A DNA stretch of 64,000 nt from Acidobacteriota bacterium (GCA_016716905.1 JADJUS010000004.1:1302001-1366000), one strand, 5' to 3'; shown: positions 33,706 through 43,175, counted from the stretch's first letter. The notes: generated by a model from the letters alone, not told the origin. Numbers and translations are program-made.

Positions 33706-33781
33706 TGGAGCCGGCGAGCGGGCTCGAACCGCTGACCTGCTGATTACGAATCAGCTGCTCTACCAACTGAGCTACGCCGGC
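33706..33781 (-). tRNA. tRNA-Thr (anticodon CGT)
   Basis: On the minus strand the acceptor GCCGGCG pairs with CGCCGGC. The D arm contains AGCTCAGTTGGTAGAGC, the anticodon stem-loop is GCTGA-TTCGTAA-TCAGC, and the T arm has GGTTCGAGCCC. The anticodon CGT reads threonine codon ACG. CCA is encoded (33706-33708). A short direct repeat GGAGCCGGCGA occurs both in the tRNA 3' end and 43 bp further downstream. Confidence 0.97.
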
Positions 33782-33929
33782 ACAGGCAAGACCTGAAAGT
33801 GTAGCACGCCCAGTCCGGCATTTCCGTCCCCAGTTCCGTCAGTTCCCCAGTCCCCAGTCGAAGACCTCGCCCGGGCCGGCAACCGTGTGGATGGCCACGG
33901 CCGCCGACCCGGACGTCTTACACTTCCGC
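33782..33929. other. Short gap with AGTTCC/CCCCAGT minisatellite-like sequence
   Basis: No gene. It contains CCCCAGTTCCGTCAGTTCCC and CAGTCCCCAGTCG, a low-complexity motif also found after tdk and, as a 9-bp coding repeat, in scpB. The left end is the tRNA promoter side. Confidence 0.6.
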
Positions 33930-34613
33930 TTACGACAGGACCCGAATCACCACGCGACGGTTCTGGGCACGGCCTTCGCGAGTCTTGTTCGGCGCGACGG
34001 GCTTGTTCTCGCCGAAGCTGATGATGTTGATCTTGTGCAGCGGAATCTGGTGCGACTCATAGAGATACCGCTTCACCGCGTCCGCGCGCTCGAGGCCGAG
34101 CTTCTCGTTGAGCGTCGGTGATCCGGTTGAGTCCGTGTGGCCTTCGATCTCGAAGTAGACGCCCTTGGGGTCTGCCTTGAGCTGGTTGACGAGGTCGTCG
34201 ATGCGGGTCTTGACGGGATCGGGCAGGCCAGCCGAGTTGAGCTTGTACTGTCCCTGATCTTCGCTGAGGACCACTTCGTAGATCATGCGACGTGACGCAG
34301 CCGCCACGGCTTCAGCACGCGCATCCGCGGCCCTGGCCGCATCCGCCGCCGCCCCAGCCTTCGCATCCGCCGCGCTGGCCGCGCCAGCCGCCGCCTGCGC
34401 CTTCGCATCGGCCGCGCCAGCCTTCTGGTCCACTTCCGTAATGCGGCCTTCCGCCTTTGTGGTGCGCGCCTGCGTCTCTTCGACGGCGCCCGTCAGTGAG
34501 TCAACCTTCGTGTTGACCTCGCCGACGCGTGTATTGACGAAACCTTTCGACGCACAGGCCGAACCTGTGGCGGTAATCAGAGCGAGCGTGGTAGCCAGAA
34601 TCAGTGGTCGCAT
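33930..34613 (-). CDS. OmpA-family lipoprotein with alanine-rich coiled coil
   Basis: 227 residues. A signal peptide (RPLILATTLALITATGSACA) ends in a lipobox-like cysteine. A long Ala/Lys/Glu coiled coil follows (about 25-105, Lpp-like heptads AADAKAQAAAGAA), then the peptidoglycan-binding OmpA C-terminal domain with FEIEGHTDSTGSPTLNEKLG, LERADAVKRYL and AQNRRVVI. It would tether the outer membrane to the cell wall across the periplasm. It is 9 bp downstream of the VWFA gene on the same strand. Confidence 0.9.
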   Translation of the reverse strand: MRPLILATTLALITATGSACASKGFVNTRVGEVNTKVDSLTGAVEETQARTTKAEGRITEVDQKAGAADAKAQAAAGAASAADAKAGAAADAARAADARAEAVAAASRRMIYEVVLSEDQGQYKLNSAGLPDPVKTRIDDLVNQLKADPKGVYFEIEGHTDSTGSPTLNEKLGLERADAVKRYLYESHQIPLHKINIISFGENKPVAPNKTREGRAQNRRVVIRVLS

Positions 34614-34622
34614 TGTGTTCTC

Positions 34623-35558
34623 CTATCGAGTGATATAACCGGCGCGCGCGCGCGCGGTCAGTCGGGGTTGCCGGGTTCGTACCGTCAGGCGATGCCAGCC
34701 CTGCCGTGGATCCGGGACGAAGGCCAGCAGGTACTGCTGGCGCAATTCAGTGACGATGGTGCGCGCGGCCAGACTCATCTGGCTGGGCGTGCTGGCCACA
34801 AAATGCTGCCCGCCTGTCCACGCGGCAAGTTCCGCCAGGTGGGGCTGCGCCGAACGATTGCCCACACCCGTGGTGGGATGATCAATCGGCATCGTCACAG
34901 AAATGATGTAGACCGGCACGTCGATGGCCGCCGCACGGCCGGCCACTTGCGACGGCGTCAGGAGGCTGGCGTTGTCGGTGCCATCGGTGAGCGCGACCAC
35001 CGCGCGGCGCGGCGAACCCTCGCGCCCCAGCGCAGCACTTGTTTCATCCAGCGCGTCGTAGAGGGACGTGGCGCCGAAGGGCGCAACCGTCGCCATGTCG
35101 CGCAGTGAATTGGCCGACACGGCCGCGAACGCGCTGGTCTGCGTGAGATTGGTGTCGAAGGCGAACAGGCCAAGGCGATCGGTGACCGGCGACATCCAAC
35201 TCACCAGTTGATGCGCGGCGTTGGACACGTCTGCCGCACGCGATGACACCCGCATGCTGCCGCTCTTGTCGATCAACAACGCCGTGGTGATGGGCGAGGC
35301 CTCGGAACGGAAGTCGGTGATGGGTTGGAGCGTGTCGTCCGAATACACTTCGAAGTCTTCACGCGAGAGGCCCACCACGGGCCGGCCGCGTTCGTCGCGC
35401 ACACTCACCGAGATCGGCACCAGGCTTGCGGTGGCCGAAAACATCGGCGGCTGCTGAGGCGGCTGCTGTGCCCAGAGGACAGGCGGGCTGCCCATCGCCA
35501 TGGTCATGGCGGTCAGCATCGCGGCCCCCGTGCAGATACGTTCCATGCCTTCCTTCAT
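34623..35558 (-). CDS. Secreted VWFA-related protein of the acidobacterial type
   Basis: 311 residues with a signal peptide ending near LWAQQ. It has the acidobacterial VWFA pattern: VPISVSVRDERGRPVVGLSR, EDFEVYSDD, then a VWA domain with MIDAS motif LLIDKSGSM and VALTDGTDNAS. The C-terminal strand region reads YLLAFVPDPRQGWHRLTVRT. These proteins are greatly expanded in Acidobacteria and are taken as extracellular or periplasmic adhesion-type proteins. It is the strongest taxonomic hint in the window. Confidence 0.88.
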   Translation of the reverse strand: MKEGMERICTGAAMLTAMTMAMGSPPVLWAQQPPQQPPMFSATASLVPISVSVRDERGRPVVGLSREDFEVYSDDTLQPITDFRSEASPITTALLIDKSGSMRVSSRAADVSNAAHQLVSWMSPVTDRLGLFAFDTNLTQTSAFAAVSANSLRDMATVAPFGATSLYDALDETSAALGREGSPRRAVVALTDGTDNASLLTPSQVAGRAAAIDVPVYIISVTMPIDHPTTGVGNRSAQPHLAELAAWTGGQHFVASTPSQMSLAARTIVTELRQQYLLAFVPDPRQGWHRLTVRTRQPRLTARARAGYITR

Positions 35559-35674
35559 ATCAATTTCCTTGCCAACTCCGGATCGCGCGGATCCCTAGGT
35601 TTATGGGCCCCCGACGTGTAAGAGTTACCCGATTTACCCAACAGGTCGGCCGCTACGTTAGGTAAGATGGCCCT

Positions 35675-36517
35675 GTGCCTACCTATCGTACCCTGCTGAC
35701 GGCGACGGTCGTGGTCACCATCGGGACGGCCACGCTTGCCGCGGCGCCCCAGGCCGACCCGCTGACCCGGGCCCGCGAGGCCTATAACCTGCAGCAGTTC
35801 GACCGTGCGCTCCAGTTGGCTGGGGAGGCGGGACGAGCGCCAGCGTTGGCGCATTCGGCGTCGCTGGTCTCGGCACGCGCCCTGCTCGAGCGATTCCGCC
35901 GCACCGGTGACGTGGTGGACATCGCGAGCGCGCGGCAGGCGTTGCTGTCGGTTGATCCGATGCGCCTGCTGCCGGCCGAAGGCCCCGAGCTGCATCTGGC
36001 GATGGCCGAACTCCTGTATGTGGACGATCAGTTCGGCGCGGCGGCTGAGATGTTTGAGGCCGCGCTTGACCGGCCGGGTCTGGTGACCGCGGCTCAGCGC
36101 AGCCGGATTCTTGAGTGGTGGGCGATTGCGCTCGACCGCGACGCGCAACTGGCGCCCGATGGCGAGCGCCAGGCGCGTTATCGCCGGTTGCTTGCGCGAC
36201 TGGAACGTGAAAGTGCGCGGGGCACCGCGTCTGCCGTGGTGGCGTATTGGCTGCCGGCGGCCACGCGCGGCGTGGACGACCCCGAGCGCGCCTGGTCACT
36301 GGCCATTGCCGGCTGGATTCAGGCGCCGGCCATCGCGGGCGCCGACGGCCCGGCCCTTCGCGCCGATCTGGATGAACTGATGACGGTGGCGATCATCCCT
36401 GAGCGCGCGCGGCGCGCCGCACCGCATGCAGACCCCGTGGCCTATCACGTGGCGCTGGTGGCCGAGTGGACCAGCATCAAGGAGCGGTGGTCGCGATCAG
36501 GGATTGAGACGCCGTAA
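35675..36517 (+). CDS. Hypothetical periplasmic TPR-like protein
   Basis: 280 residues, GTG start. The N-terminal signal peptide is RTLLTATVVVTIGTATLAAA. The rest is helical with TPR-like pairs (AREAYNLQQFDRALQLAGEA, ELHLAMAELLYVDDQFGAAA). It probably serves as a protein-interaction scaffold in the periplasm. Its 3' end overlaps the convergent Pro-rich lipoprotein by 21 bp. Confidence 0.65.
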   Translation: MPTYRTLLTATVVVTIGTATLAAAPQADPLTRAREAYNLQQFDRALQLAGEAGRAPALAHSASLVSARALLERFRRTGDVVDIASARQALLSVDPMRLLPAEGPELHLAMAELLYVDDQFGAAAEMFEAALDRPGLVTAAQRSRILEWWAIALDRDAQLAPDGERQARYRRLLARLERESARGTASAVVAYWLPAATRGVDDPERAWSLAIAGWIQAPAIAGADGPALRADLDELMTVAIIPERARRAAPHADPVAYHVALVAEWTSIKERWSRSGIETP

Positions 36518-37051
36518 CAACGCCGCCATCGTGGCCGCCTTGTCGGCGAGCTGACTCGCATACACCAGGTTCTTCACCTTCAACGCTTCTTCCGACTGAC
36601 GGATGAAGCGCAGCGCCGAGTCGTACTGCCCACGCGCGTCGGTGCCCAGGTTCAAGCGGTTGATTTGCCCCAGGTCGGCGGTGGCCTGCAACAACTTGTC
36701 GCGCACACGTTTTTCAAGATTCGTGGTGTCGGCCGACGTGCTCAGCACAGGCGGCGGTGGGGGAGCCACGACGGGCGGTTCCACCACGGGCGGATCGGTG
36801 GGCGGCGGCGTGGCCGTGCGCGGCGGCGGTGTGTCGCGCGGCCGCGTCGGCTTGATCTCCGAGGTGGCCGGCGGCACGTCCTCCACCGGCGGCACGACAT
36901 CCGGTTCGGTCGGCGGCACCACGAGGCGCGTCGGCGGCTCTGGCACGTCCAGCGCAGGCAGGCCCGTGGGCCCCAGCGGCGCGGCCTTGGCCGCACAGCC
37001 GGCCATCAGTGCTGATAGCGCCAGGCCGATGACACGTGTTCGAAGCCCCAT
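36497..37051 (-). CDS. Proline-rich lipoprotein
   Basis: 184 residues from the ATG at 37051. Signal peptide with lipobox LSALMAGC, then a long Pro/Thr-rich stretch (about 30-110) suited to spanning the periplasm, and a helical C-terminus (KRVRDKLLQATADLGQINRL ... LADKAATMAALLRRL). The start lies 12 bp after the kinase stop, so it is the last gene of the ntrC-kinase operon. Confidence 0.75.
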   Translation of the reverse strand: MGLRTRVIGLALSALMAGCAAKAAPLGPTGLPALDVPEPPTRLVVPPTEPDVVPPVEDVPPATSEIKPTRPRDTPPPRTATPPPTDPPVVEPPVVAPPPPPVLSTSADTTNLEKRVRDKLLQATADLGQINRLNLGTDARGQYDSALRFIRQSEEALKVKNLVYASQLADKAATMAALLRRLNP

Positions 37052-37063
37052 GGTCACCCCCAA

Positions 37064-38527
37064 TTATGACGCCTTCTGCGGCTCGGCGAGCGGCAGGGTG
37101 ATGCGAAAGGTGGTGCCGTGGCCGGCCAGCGACTGCACCTCGATATCGCCGTCGTGCAGGTGCACCGTGCGGTAAACCAGGGCCAGGCCCACGCCGCTGC
37201 CCCCCGGCTTGGTCGTGAAATACAGGTTAAAAATCTTGTCGAGATTTTCCGGCGTGATTCCTGCGCCCGAATCTTCAAAGATCACTTCCATCTGCCGGGG
37301 GTCCAGGCGCTTCGCGGCGATGCGCAGGCGGCCGCCGTCGGGCATGGCCTGGCACGCGTTGATCGCCAGGTTGAGAAACGCCTGGTGCAACTGGCCGGCG
37401 TCGCCCAGCACCGGCGGCAGGTCTGGCGGACACTCCACATCAACTTTGACGCCGGTCTTGCCCGCTTCGGCGGAAATGACCGGCAGCATGTCATCGATGA
37501 GCGAGTGCAGGAAGACCGGCGCCAGCGCCAGTTGATCGGGCCGCGCAAATGTGAGGAAGCCGCCCACCACTTCGTCCAGGCGCCGCATTTGCTGCGACAG
37601 AATGTTGAGGTGCTCGCGGGCTTCCTTGCCCGCATCGGGACTGCCGTCGGCCATTTGCATCTTCAGCAGCTCAAGATGGATGCCCATGGCGTTGAGCGGG
37701 TTCTTCACTTCGTGGGCGATGCCTGACGAGACGCGGCCGAGCGCGGCCAGGCGTTTTGAGATGGTGGCGCGCGACAATCTGCCAGCCGCTTCTTCCTTGG
37801 CCAACCGCGCACTCACCACGTTGAATGATTCGCCCAGGTCGCTGTATTCGCCCTCCTGCGGCAGCGTCAGCGTTTCACCGCGGCCGAGGCGCGCCAACCC
37901 GGCGCGAATGAGCAGGATCGGCCGCAACGTCCACCGCGCCAGAATCGTCGCCACAATCACCGAGGCCAGCAGCAGGATGGCGGCGCCCGGCGCGGCATCA
38001 CGCAGGGCGATTTCGAGATCCTTGCGAATCAGCAGCGTGGACACCGCCACGCGGATGGTGCCGAAGTCGGCCTTGTCGAGCACCAGCGGCAGGCTCACTT
38101 CGCGCGTCAAACCCCCGGGCGTGAACACGGCGCGAAGTCTTTCAACCGCCCCTGCGTCCACCAGCGAGTCGAGGCTTGGGTGCGTTGGCGCCTGGTAGCC
38201 GGCCAGTTCGGGGTCGCTGTGGGCAATCATCAGCCCCTGCGTATCGACCACCGCCACATACATCACATGCGGCGTCATGCCCGAAAGCTGCAGCAACGAG
38301 CGCACACCGGAATCACGCGCCAGCGCGTCACGAAGGTCGCCACCTTCAGTGGCCAGCATGATGGCGCGGCTCGCCACGCCGCTCGTGAGCATGTCGGCGC
38401 GCGTCCGTGTTTCCTGCAGCAGGATTCCGGCGATCGACAGCAGATACAACACGCCCATCACCGCCACTGCGGTGAAGACGATGGCCGTGACGGCGATGAT
38501 CTGCCTGGTCTTGATGCTGAGCCTCAT
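37064..38527 (-). CDS. Membrane-bound sensor histidine kinase, NtrB-like partner
   Basis: 487 residues. Membrane helix near the N-terminus (IIAVTAIVFTAVAVMGVLYL), a periplasmic sensor of about 140 residues, a second helix (AAILLLASVIVATILARWTL) leading into a HAMP region, phospho-acceptor HEVKNPLNAMGIHLELLKMQ, and ATPase boxes NLAINACQAMPDGG, FEDSGAGITPENLDKIF and GGSGVGLALVYRTV. Its ATG overlaps the stop of the NtrC-family gene (ATGA), so the two form a two-component system. Confidence 0.92.
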   Translation of the reverse strand: MRLSIKTRQIIAVTAIVFTAVAVMGVLYLLSIAGILLQETRTRADMLTSGVASRAIMLATEGGDLRDALARDSGVRSLLQLSGMTPHVMYVAVVDTQGLMIAHSDPELAGYQAPTHPSLDSLVDAGAVERLRAVFTPGGLTREVSLPLVLDKADFGTIRVAVSTLLIRKDLEIALRDAAPGAAILLLASVIVATILARWTLRPILLIRAGLARLGRGETLTLPQEGEYSDLGESFNVVSARLAKEEAAGRLSRATISKRLAALGRVSSGIAHEVKNPLNAMGIHLELLKMQMADGSPDAGKEAREHLNILSQQMRRLDEVVGGFLTFARPDQLALAPVFLHSLIDDMLPVISAEAGKTGVKVDVECPPDLPPVLGDAGQLHQAFLNLAINACQAMPDGGRLRIAAKRLDPRQMEVIFEDSGAGITPENLDKIFNLYFTTKPGGSGVGLALVYRTVHLHDGDIEVQSLAGHGTTFRITLPLAEPQKAS

Positions 38528-39999
38528 AACGGATCAGATGCCGGCTTGGCCGCCTCCCGCGAGAGTTTGTTGTGCAGCGTCTTCAGGCTGATGCCCAGCA
38601 TGGTGGCGGCCTTGGTCTTGTTGCCGCCCGTGTGGGCCAGGGTGATGTTGATGAACTGGCGCTCGGCCTCGTCCACCGTCATGCCGGCACTGAGCACACC
38701 TGGTGCGCCTGTGCCGCTGTGCTCCGCTCCGGTGGTGCTGCTGCGCTCTGGTGCTGCGGTGCTGGCCGTTGATGGTGCTCCCGCAGTGGCGAGGTCGCCA
38801 CCGAGCGTGGCGCCGAATCCGGCGAGGTCCGCCGGTGCAATGAACTTGTCGCGCGCCACGATGGTGGCGCGCTCCATCACGTTGCGCAATTCGCGCACGT
38901 TGCCGGGCCACCGGTGTGCCTGCAACACGGCGAGCGCGGCTTCAGAGACGCCGACCACGGCCTTGCCCAACTCGCGGGCGAATTCGGTCACGAACGCCTG
39001 CGCGAGCAGCGGAAGGTCGTCCATGCGCTCGCGGAGCGGCGGCAACTGCACGGCGAACACGTTGAGCCGGTAGTACAAGTCCTCGCGGAGCCGGCCCTGG
39101 CGCACCGCGTCAAGAGGCGAGACGTTGGTGGCGGCGATGATTCGGATGTCGATCGGCCGGTCGCGATCCCCGCCCACCGGGCGCACCACACGTTCCTGAA
39201 GCACGCGCAGCAGCTTGGCCTGCGTCGCGGGTGTCATTTCCGCCACTTCATCCAGGAACACCGTGCCGCGATCGGCGAGTTCAAAAGACCCCTGACGACG
39301 CGTGATGGCGCCGGTGAACGAGCCCTTCTCGTGGCCGAACAGTTCGCTCTCGAGCAGGGCTTCGGGAATGGCCGCGCAGTTGATCGGCACAAACGGCCGT
39401 GGCGCTCGTGGGCTCAGCCGATGCAGCGTCTGCGCCACCAGTTCCTTGCCGGTGCCGGATTCGCCGGTGATGAGCACCGAGGCGCCGGTCGGGGCGGCTT
39501 GTTCAATCAACTGATACACCTGGCGCATCGCCACGCTGGTGCCGATCATCGTGCCGAAGCGGCCGTGGTCGCGCAGCTGCCGGCGCAGCACCGTCACTTC
39601 CTGCTGCCGCGCGTGGCGCTCAGAGACCTGATTCAGCAGGATGCGCAGGCGCTGCGGGTCGATGGGTTTGGCGACGTAGTCGTACGCGCCGAGCTGGATG
39701 GCCTCCACGGCCGTGTCCACCGTGCCCTGGGCGGTCAGGATCAGGATGGTGATGTTGTGGTCTTGCTGCTTCAGGGCCCGCAGCAGGTCCAGGCCGCCCA
39801 TCTTCGGCATGACCAGGTCGCTCAGGATGACGTCGGGCGGCGACTGCGCGATCTGCGCCAGTGCGGCTTCGCCATCGGGCGCGCTGCTGGCGGAATATCC
39901 CCAGCCGGCCACCAGCTGCGAAAGCCCTGTCCGCTGGGCGGGGTCGTCCTCGACGATGAGCACCCGGAGTTTTGCGTCGGTGGAGGCCGTGTCGGTCAT
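38524..39999 (-). CDS. NtrC-family sigma-54-dependent response regulator
   Basis: 491 residues from the ATG at 39999. The receiver domain has the LIVEDDP acidic pair, phospho-aspartate in VILSDLVMPKMG and the lysine in YVAKPID. The AAA+ domain has GESGTGKELVAQTLH (Walker A), the sigma-54-contact loop ELFGHEKGSFTGA and Walker B GTVFLDEVAEM. The C-terminal Fis-type helix-turn-helix is NKTKAATMLGISLKTLHNKL. It is activated by the adjacent kinase. The gene pattern suggests control of envelope or secretion genes, but no targets can be named. Confidence 0.94.
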   Translation of the reverse strand: MTDTASTDAKLRVLIVEDDPAQRTGLSQLVAGWGYSASSAPDGEAALAQIAQSPPDVILSDLVMPKMGGLDLLRALKQQDHNITILILTAQGTVDTAVEAIQLGAYDYVAKPIDPQRLRILLNQVSERHARQQEVTVLRRQLRDHGRFGTMIGTSVAMRQVYQLIEQAAPTGASVLITGESGTGKELVAQTLHRLSPRAPRPFVPINCAAIPEALLESELFGHEKGSFTGAITRRQGSFELADRGTVFLDEVAEMTPATQAKLLRVLQERVVRPVGGDRDRPIDIRIIAATNVSPLDAVRQGRLREDLYYRLNVFAVQLPPLRERMDDLPLLAQAFVTEFARELGKAVVGVSEAALAVLQAHRWPGNVRELRNVMERATIVARDKFIAPADLAGFGATLGGDLATAGAPSTASTAAPERSSTTGAEHSGTGAPGVLSAGMTVDEAERQFINITLAHTGGNKTKAATMLGISLKTLHNKLSREAAKPASDPL

Positions 40000-40065
40000 A
40001 CCCTCCACTGTAGCAGCCGTTCGGGCCGCTTCGTGTTATCGTCCGCAGCATCTATCGGAGGACCC

Positions 40066-42861
40066 ATGCCCACCCTACGCCTGTTCGCCCGCATTGCGCT
40101 GATTCTGCTTCTGGCCGTTGTGCCGTACTCGTTGATGGCCCAGAGTGCGCCACTGACGCAGGCGCCTGCGCAGGCCCCGGCTGCGGCAGCCCCGGCACCG
40201 CGGGCTCCGCTCAGTTGGGCCGACCAGGTGCTGCAGCAGGAAACGTACGCCACGCCGCCGCCCGAACTGGCGTCGGCCGTGCTGGCGCCGCGCCACCTGA
40301 ACACCACGCTCGGGAGCCTCAGCCCCGACAAGAAGTGGTTCCTCAGCGAAGTGGGCGATGGCCCGGTGGTGATGGCCACGTTTGCGCGGCCGTATGACGA
40401 GCTTGGCGGTGTGTTTATTGACGCCAGGGCCAACCGGACGCACGCGTTGACCACCCGGAACAATGTGGCGATCCAGATCATTTCCGCGGCGGATGGCACG
40501 AGGCAGTCGCTGCCCCTGCCGGCCGGGGCCAGGGTGTCGGGCGCCACGTGGTCGCCCGATGGAAGTGCCATCGCGTATTACGTGCACGGCGCGGATGCCA
40601 CGCATATCTGGATTGCGGATGTGGCCACGCTGAAGTCGCGCCAGCTGACGAAGACGCCGGTGCTGGCCACGATGGTGACGAGTTTTGAATTCACCAACGG
40701 CGGCAAACAGATTGCCACGGTGCTGGTGCCTGATGCGCGCAAGCCGCGCCCGGTGCGTCCGTTGGCGCCGCAGGGGCCGGAAGTGAGTTTGGCGGAAGAC
40801 GCGGATCGCAACCGCCTCCGCACCTACGCCAGCCTGATGAAGTCCACCCACGAGTTCGAGTTGCTCGAGTGGCACGCCACCGGCCAGTACGCGCTCGTGG
40901 ACGTGGCGACGCAGGCGGTCAAGAAGATCGGCGCGCCCGGGATGATTCGCTCCATCGACCCGTCCCCTGATGGTCAGCACGCCCGCGTGACCCTCATGAC
41001 CAAACCCTTCTCCTACATCGTCCCCGTCAGTTCCTTCGGACAGGTGGAACAGGTGTGGGACGCGACGGGCACGTCGCTGGTGCAGTTGTCGGCGCGGCCG
41101 ATCAATCTCGGTGTGCAGGCTGCGAATCCGGATCCGACGGCGGCCCCTGCGGCCGGCGGTGGACGCGGCGGCGGCGCGAATCAGACCGGGCGCCGGGAGC
41201 TTGCGTGGCGGCCGGATGGCCAGGGCTTCACGTATCTGCGACAGGAAGCGCCTCCGGCGCCGGCAGGACGTGGCGCAGACACGGCCGGCGCTGCGGGTAC
41301 CGGTGCCGCAGCGCCGCCCGCCGTAGCCGCCAGAGGCGGCGGAGGCGGGGGTGGTGGACGTGGGGCCGGGCGCCAGGGGGGAGGCGCGGCTGCACCAGCG
41401 CGTCCGGATCGGCTCTACCAGTGGATGGCTCCCTTCACAGATGCCACCAAGAAGGTGATTTACGAGAGCCAGACGCGGATGACGGGCCATCGCTTCTCGA
41501 GCGATATGCAGATGTTGTTCTACCGCGAGACGGCCAATCAGCAGACGGCCGATTACGCCATTGACCTTTCGGCGCCCACCGAGCGGCATCGCCTGGCGCA
41601 GTACCGCACGGATGACTTCTACGCGAACCCCGGCACGTTGATGAGTGCTGGCGGCGGCGGCGGAGGTGGTGGTGGCCGCGGCGGCGGGGCAGGCGCAGGT
41701 GGTGGTGGCGCGGTGCTGCTTTCGGCAGACAAAGCCAACGTGTTTTATTCGGGCACCGTGTACGACAAGACTCCCGCCGAGACGGGGCCCAAGACGTTTA
41801 TCGATCAGGTGGCGATCAAGACCGGCGCAAAGCAGCGCATCTTCGAGAGCAATAACAACAACCTGTGGGAACGCGTCACGAGTGTGCTCGACATCGATGC
41901 GAAGCGATTTGTGTTGGCCGTGGAAGGCCCGAAGCAGCAGCCGCAGCAGTTCCTGATGGAGAACGGCGCGCGCAAGCAGTTGACCAACAACGAAGACATG
42001 CATCCCGACCTGACCAACGCGCCGCGCGAGCGGTTTGTGGTGGAACGGGCGGATGGGTTCAAGTTCCGAGTGGTGGTCAACCTGCCGCCCGGCTATGTGA
42101 AGGGCACGAAGCTGCCGGCGTTGTTCTGGTTCTACCCGGCGGAGTTCACCACGCAGGAGGCGTACGACCAGCCCGATCGCACGTTCAACAAGAACGCGTT
42201 CCAGAACTTCGGCGTGCGGTCGATGGAGTACTTCGTGCGGCTCGGCTACGCCGTGGTTGAGCCTGACGCGCCGATCGTGGGACCGGCGGGGCAGATGAAC
42301 AACAACTACGTGCATGACCTGCGCAACAACCTGGCGGCGACGATCGATGAGTTGGACCGGCGCGGCCTGGCCGATCGTCATCGCCTTGCCATCGGCGGGC
42401 ACAGCTACGGCGCGTTCTCCACGGTGAACGCGATGGTGCATACGCCGTTCTTCAAGGCCGGCATCGCCGGTGACGGCGCGTACAACCGCACGCTGACACC
42501 GCTGGGCTTCCAGTCTGAACAGCGCGACCTGTGGACGGCGCCCAACGTGTATCTGGGCATGTCGCCGTTCCTGAACGCCAACAACCTGACTGGCGCGTTG
42601 CTGATGTATCACGGCATCCACGACCAGAACGTGGGCACGGATCCCGACAACTCGATCCGCCTGTTCCACGCGCTCAACGGCCTGGGCAAGACGACCGCGC
42701 TCTACATGTATCCGCTTGAGGATCACGGCCCGGCGACGAAAGAAACGTTGCTGGACTTGTGGGCTCGGTGGGGCGCGTGGCTCGACAAGTACGTCAAGAA
42801 CCCGCAGAAGCCCGACAACAAGCCCGCACCTGCCAGCGGTGCCGGCGGTGGGGGACTGTGA
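40066..42861 (+). CDS. Secreted S9 (prolyl oligopeptidase) family peptidase with glycine-rich inserts
   Basis: 931 residues from the ATG at 40066 after GGAGGACCC; the open frame further upstream is only antisense to ntrC. A signal peptide (LRLFARIALILLLAVVPYSL) and a Pro/Ala linker are followed by a beta-propeller-like region. This is interrupted by two glycine tracts near residues 420-450 and 525-550. The C-terminal alpha/beta hydrolase has the nucleophile IGGHSYGAF near 777, an aspartate in HGIHDQNVGTD, and a histidine in LEDHGPA. It probably degrades oligopeptides in the periplasm or outside. Confidence 0.9.
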   Translation: MPTLRLFARIALILLLAVVPYSLMAQSAPLTQAPAQAPAAAAPAPRAPLSWADQVLQQETYATPPPELASAVLAPRHLNTTLGSLSPDKKWFLSEVGDGPVVMATFARPYDELGGVFIDARANRTHALTTRNNVAIQIISAADGTRQSLPLPAGARVSGATWSPDGSAIAYYVHGADATHIWIADVATLKSRQLTKTPVLATMVTSFEFTNGGKQIATVLVPDARKPRPVRPLAPQGPEVSLAEDADRNRLRTYASLMKSTHEFELLEWHATGQYALVDVATQAVKKIGAPGMIRSIDPSPDGQHARVTLMTKPFSYIVPVSSFGQVEQVWDATGTSLVQLSARPINLGVQAANPDPTAAPAAGGGRGGGANQTGRRELAWRPDGQGFTYLRQEAPPAPAGRGADTAGAAGTGAAAPPAVAARGGGGGGGGRGAGRQGGGAAAPARPDRLYQWMAPFTDATKKVIYESQTRMTGHRFSSDMQMLFYRETANQQTADYAIDLSAPTERHRLAQYRTDDFYANPGTLMSAGGGGGGGGGRGGGAGAGGGGAVLLSADKANVFYSGTVYDKTPAETGPKTFIDQVAIKTGAKQRIFESNNNNLWERVTSVLDIDAKRFVLAVEGPKQQPQQFLMENGARKQLTNNEDMHPDLTNAPRERFVVERADGFKFRVVVNLPPGYVKGTKLPALFWFYPAEFTTQEAYDQPDRTFNKNAFQNFGVRSMEYFVRLGYAVVEPDAPIVGPAGQMNNNYVHDLRNNLAATIDELDRRGLADRHRLAIGGHSYGAFSTVNAMVHTPFFKAGIAGDGAYNRTLTPLGFQSEQRDLWTAPNVYLGMSPFLNANNLTGALLMYHGIHDQNVGTDPDNSIRLFHALNGLGKTTALYMYPLEDHGPATKETLLDLWARWGAWLDKYVKNPQKPDNKPAPASGAGGGGL

Positions 42862-42865
42862 CGCT

Positions 42866-43174
42866 GTGACTGAGACTCCGTCGTTGCAGGTGGTCGCGCG
42901 AATCGTCGCGCGACCAGAGACCGTGGACGCCGTCAAACGCATCCTGGTGAGCATGATCGAGCCGACCAGGAACGAGCCCGGCTGCCTGGTCTACGAACTG
43001 TTGCAGTGCCGTGAGGACCCGACCGACTTCACGTTTGTGGAGGAGTGGACGGACGCCGCGGCGCTGGCCCAACACGCCGCCTCACCCCACATCGCCGGCG
43101 TGCAAGGGGAGCTGCGGGCGCTGGTGGCGGTGCCGACATCGGTGCGCACTTACGCGCTGATCGAAGACCTCTGA
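42866..43174 (+). CDS. Antibiotic biosynthesis monooxygenase (ABM)-fold protein
   Basis: 102 residues, GTG start 4 bp after the peptidase stop. The ABM pattern is QVVARIVARPETVDAVKRIL, NEPGCLVYELLQ, FTFVEEWTDAAALAQH, with the usual ferredoxin-like strand order. Members are small oxygenases or quinone-handling dimers; the substrate is unknown. Its stop (TGA at 43172-43174) lies at the edge of a CCTCTGAGG palindrome. Confidence 0.8.
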   Translation: MTETPSLQVVARIVARPETVDAVKRILVSMIEPTRNEPGCLVYELLQCREDPTDFTFVEEWTDAAALAQHAASPHIAGVQGELRALVAVPTSVRTYALIEDL

Positions 43175-43175
43175 G

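Noticed and set aside
38914..40065. Extension of the S9 peptidase frame upstream to 38914 (1315 codons)
   Set aside because: The extra part is antisense to the NtrC-type gene. The ATG at 40066 has a ribosome site and a signal peptide, so it is the real start.
40075..42954. A 959-codon open frame on the minus strand opposite the S9 peptidase
   Set aside because: It is the complement of a high-GC gene with strong third-position bias. The translation is Arg/His/Val-rich with no domain pattern, and the plus-strand gene has a signal peptide and catalytic motifs.
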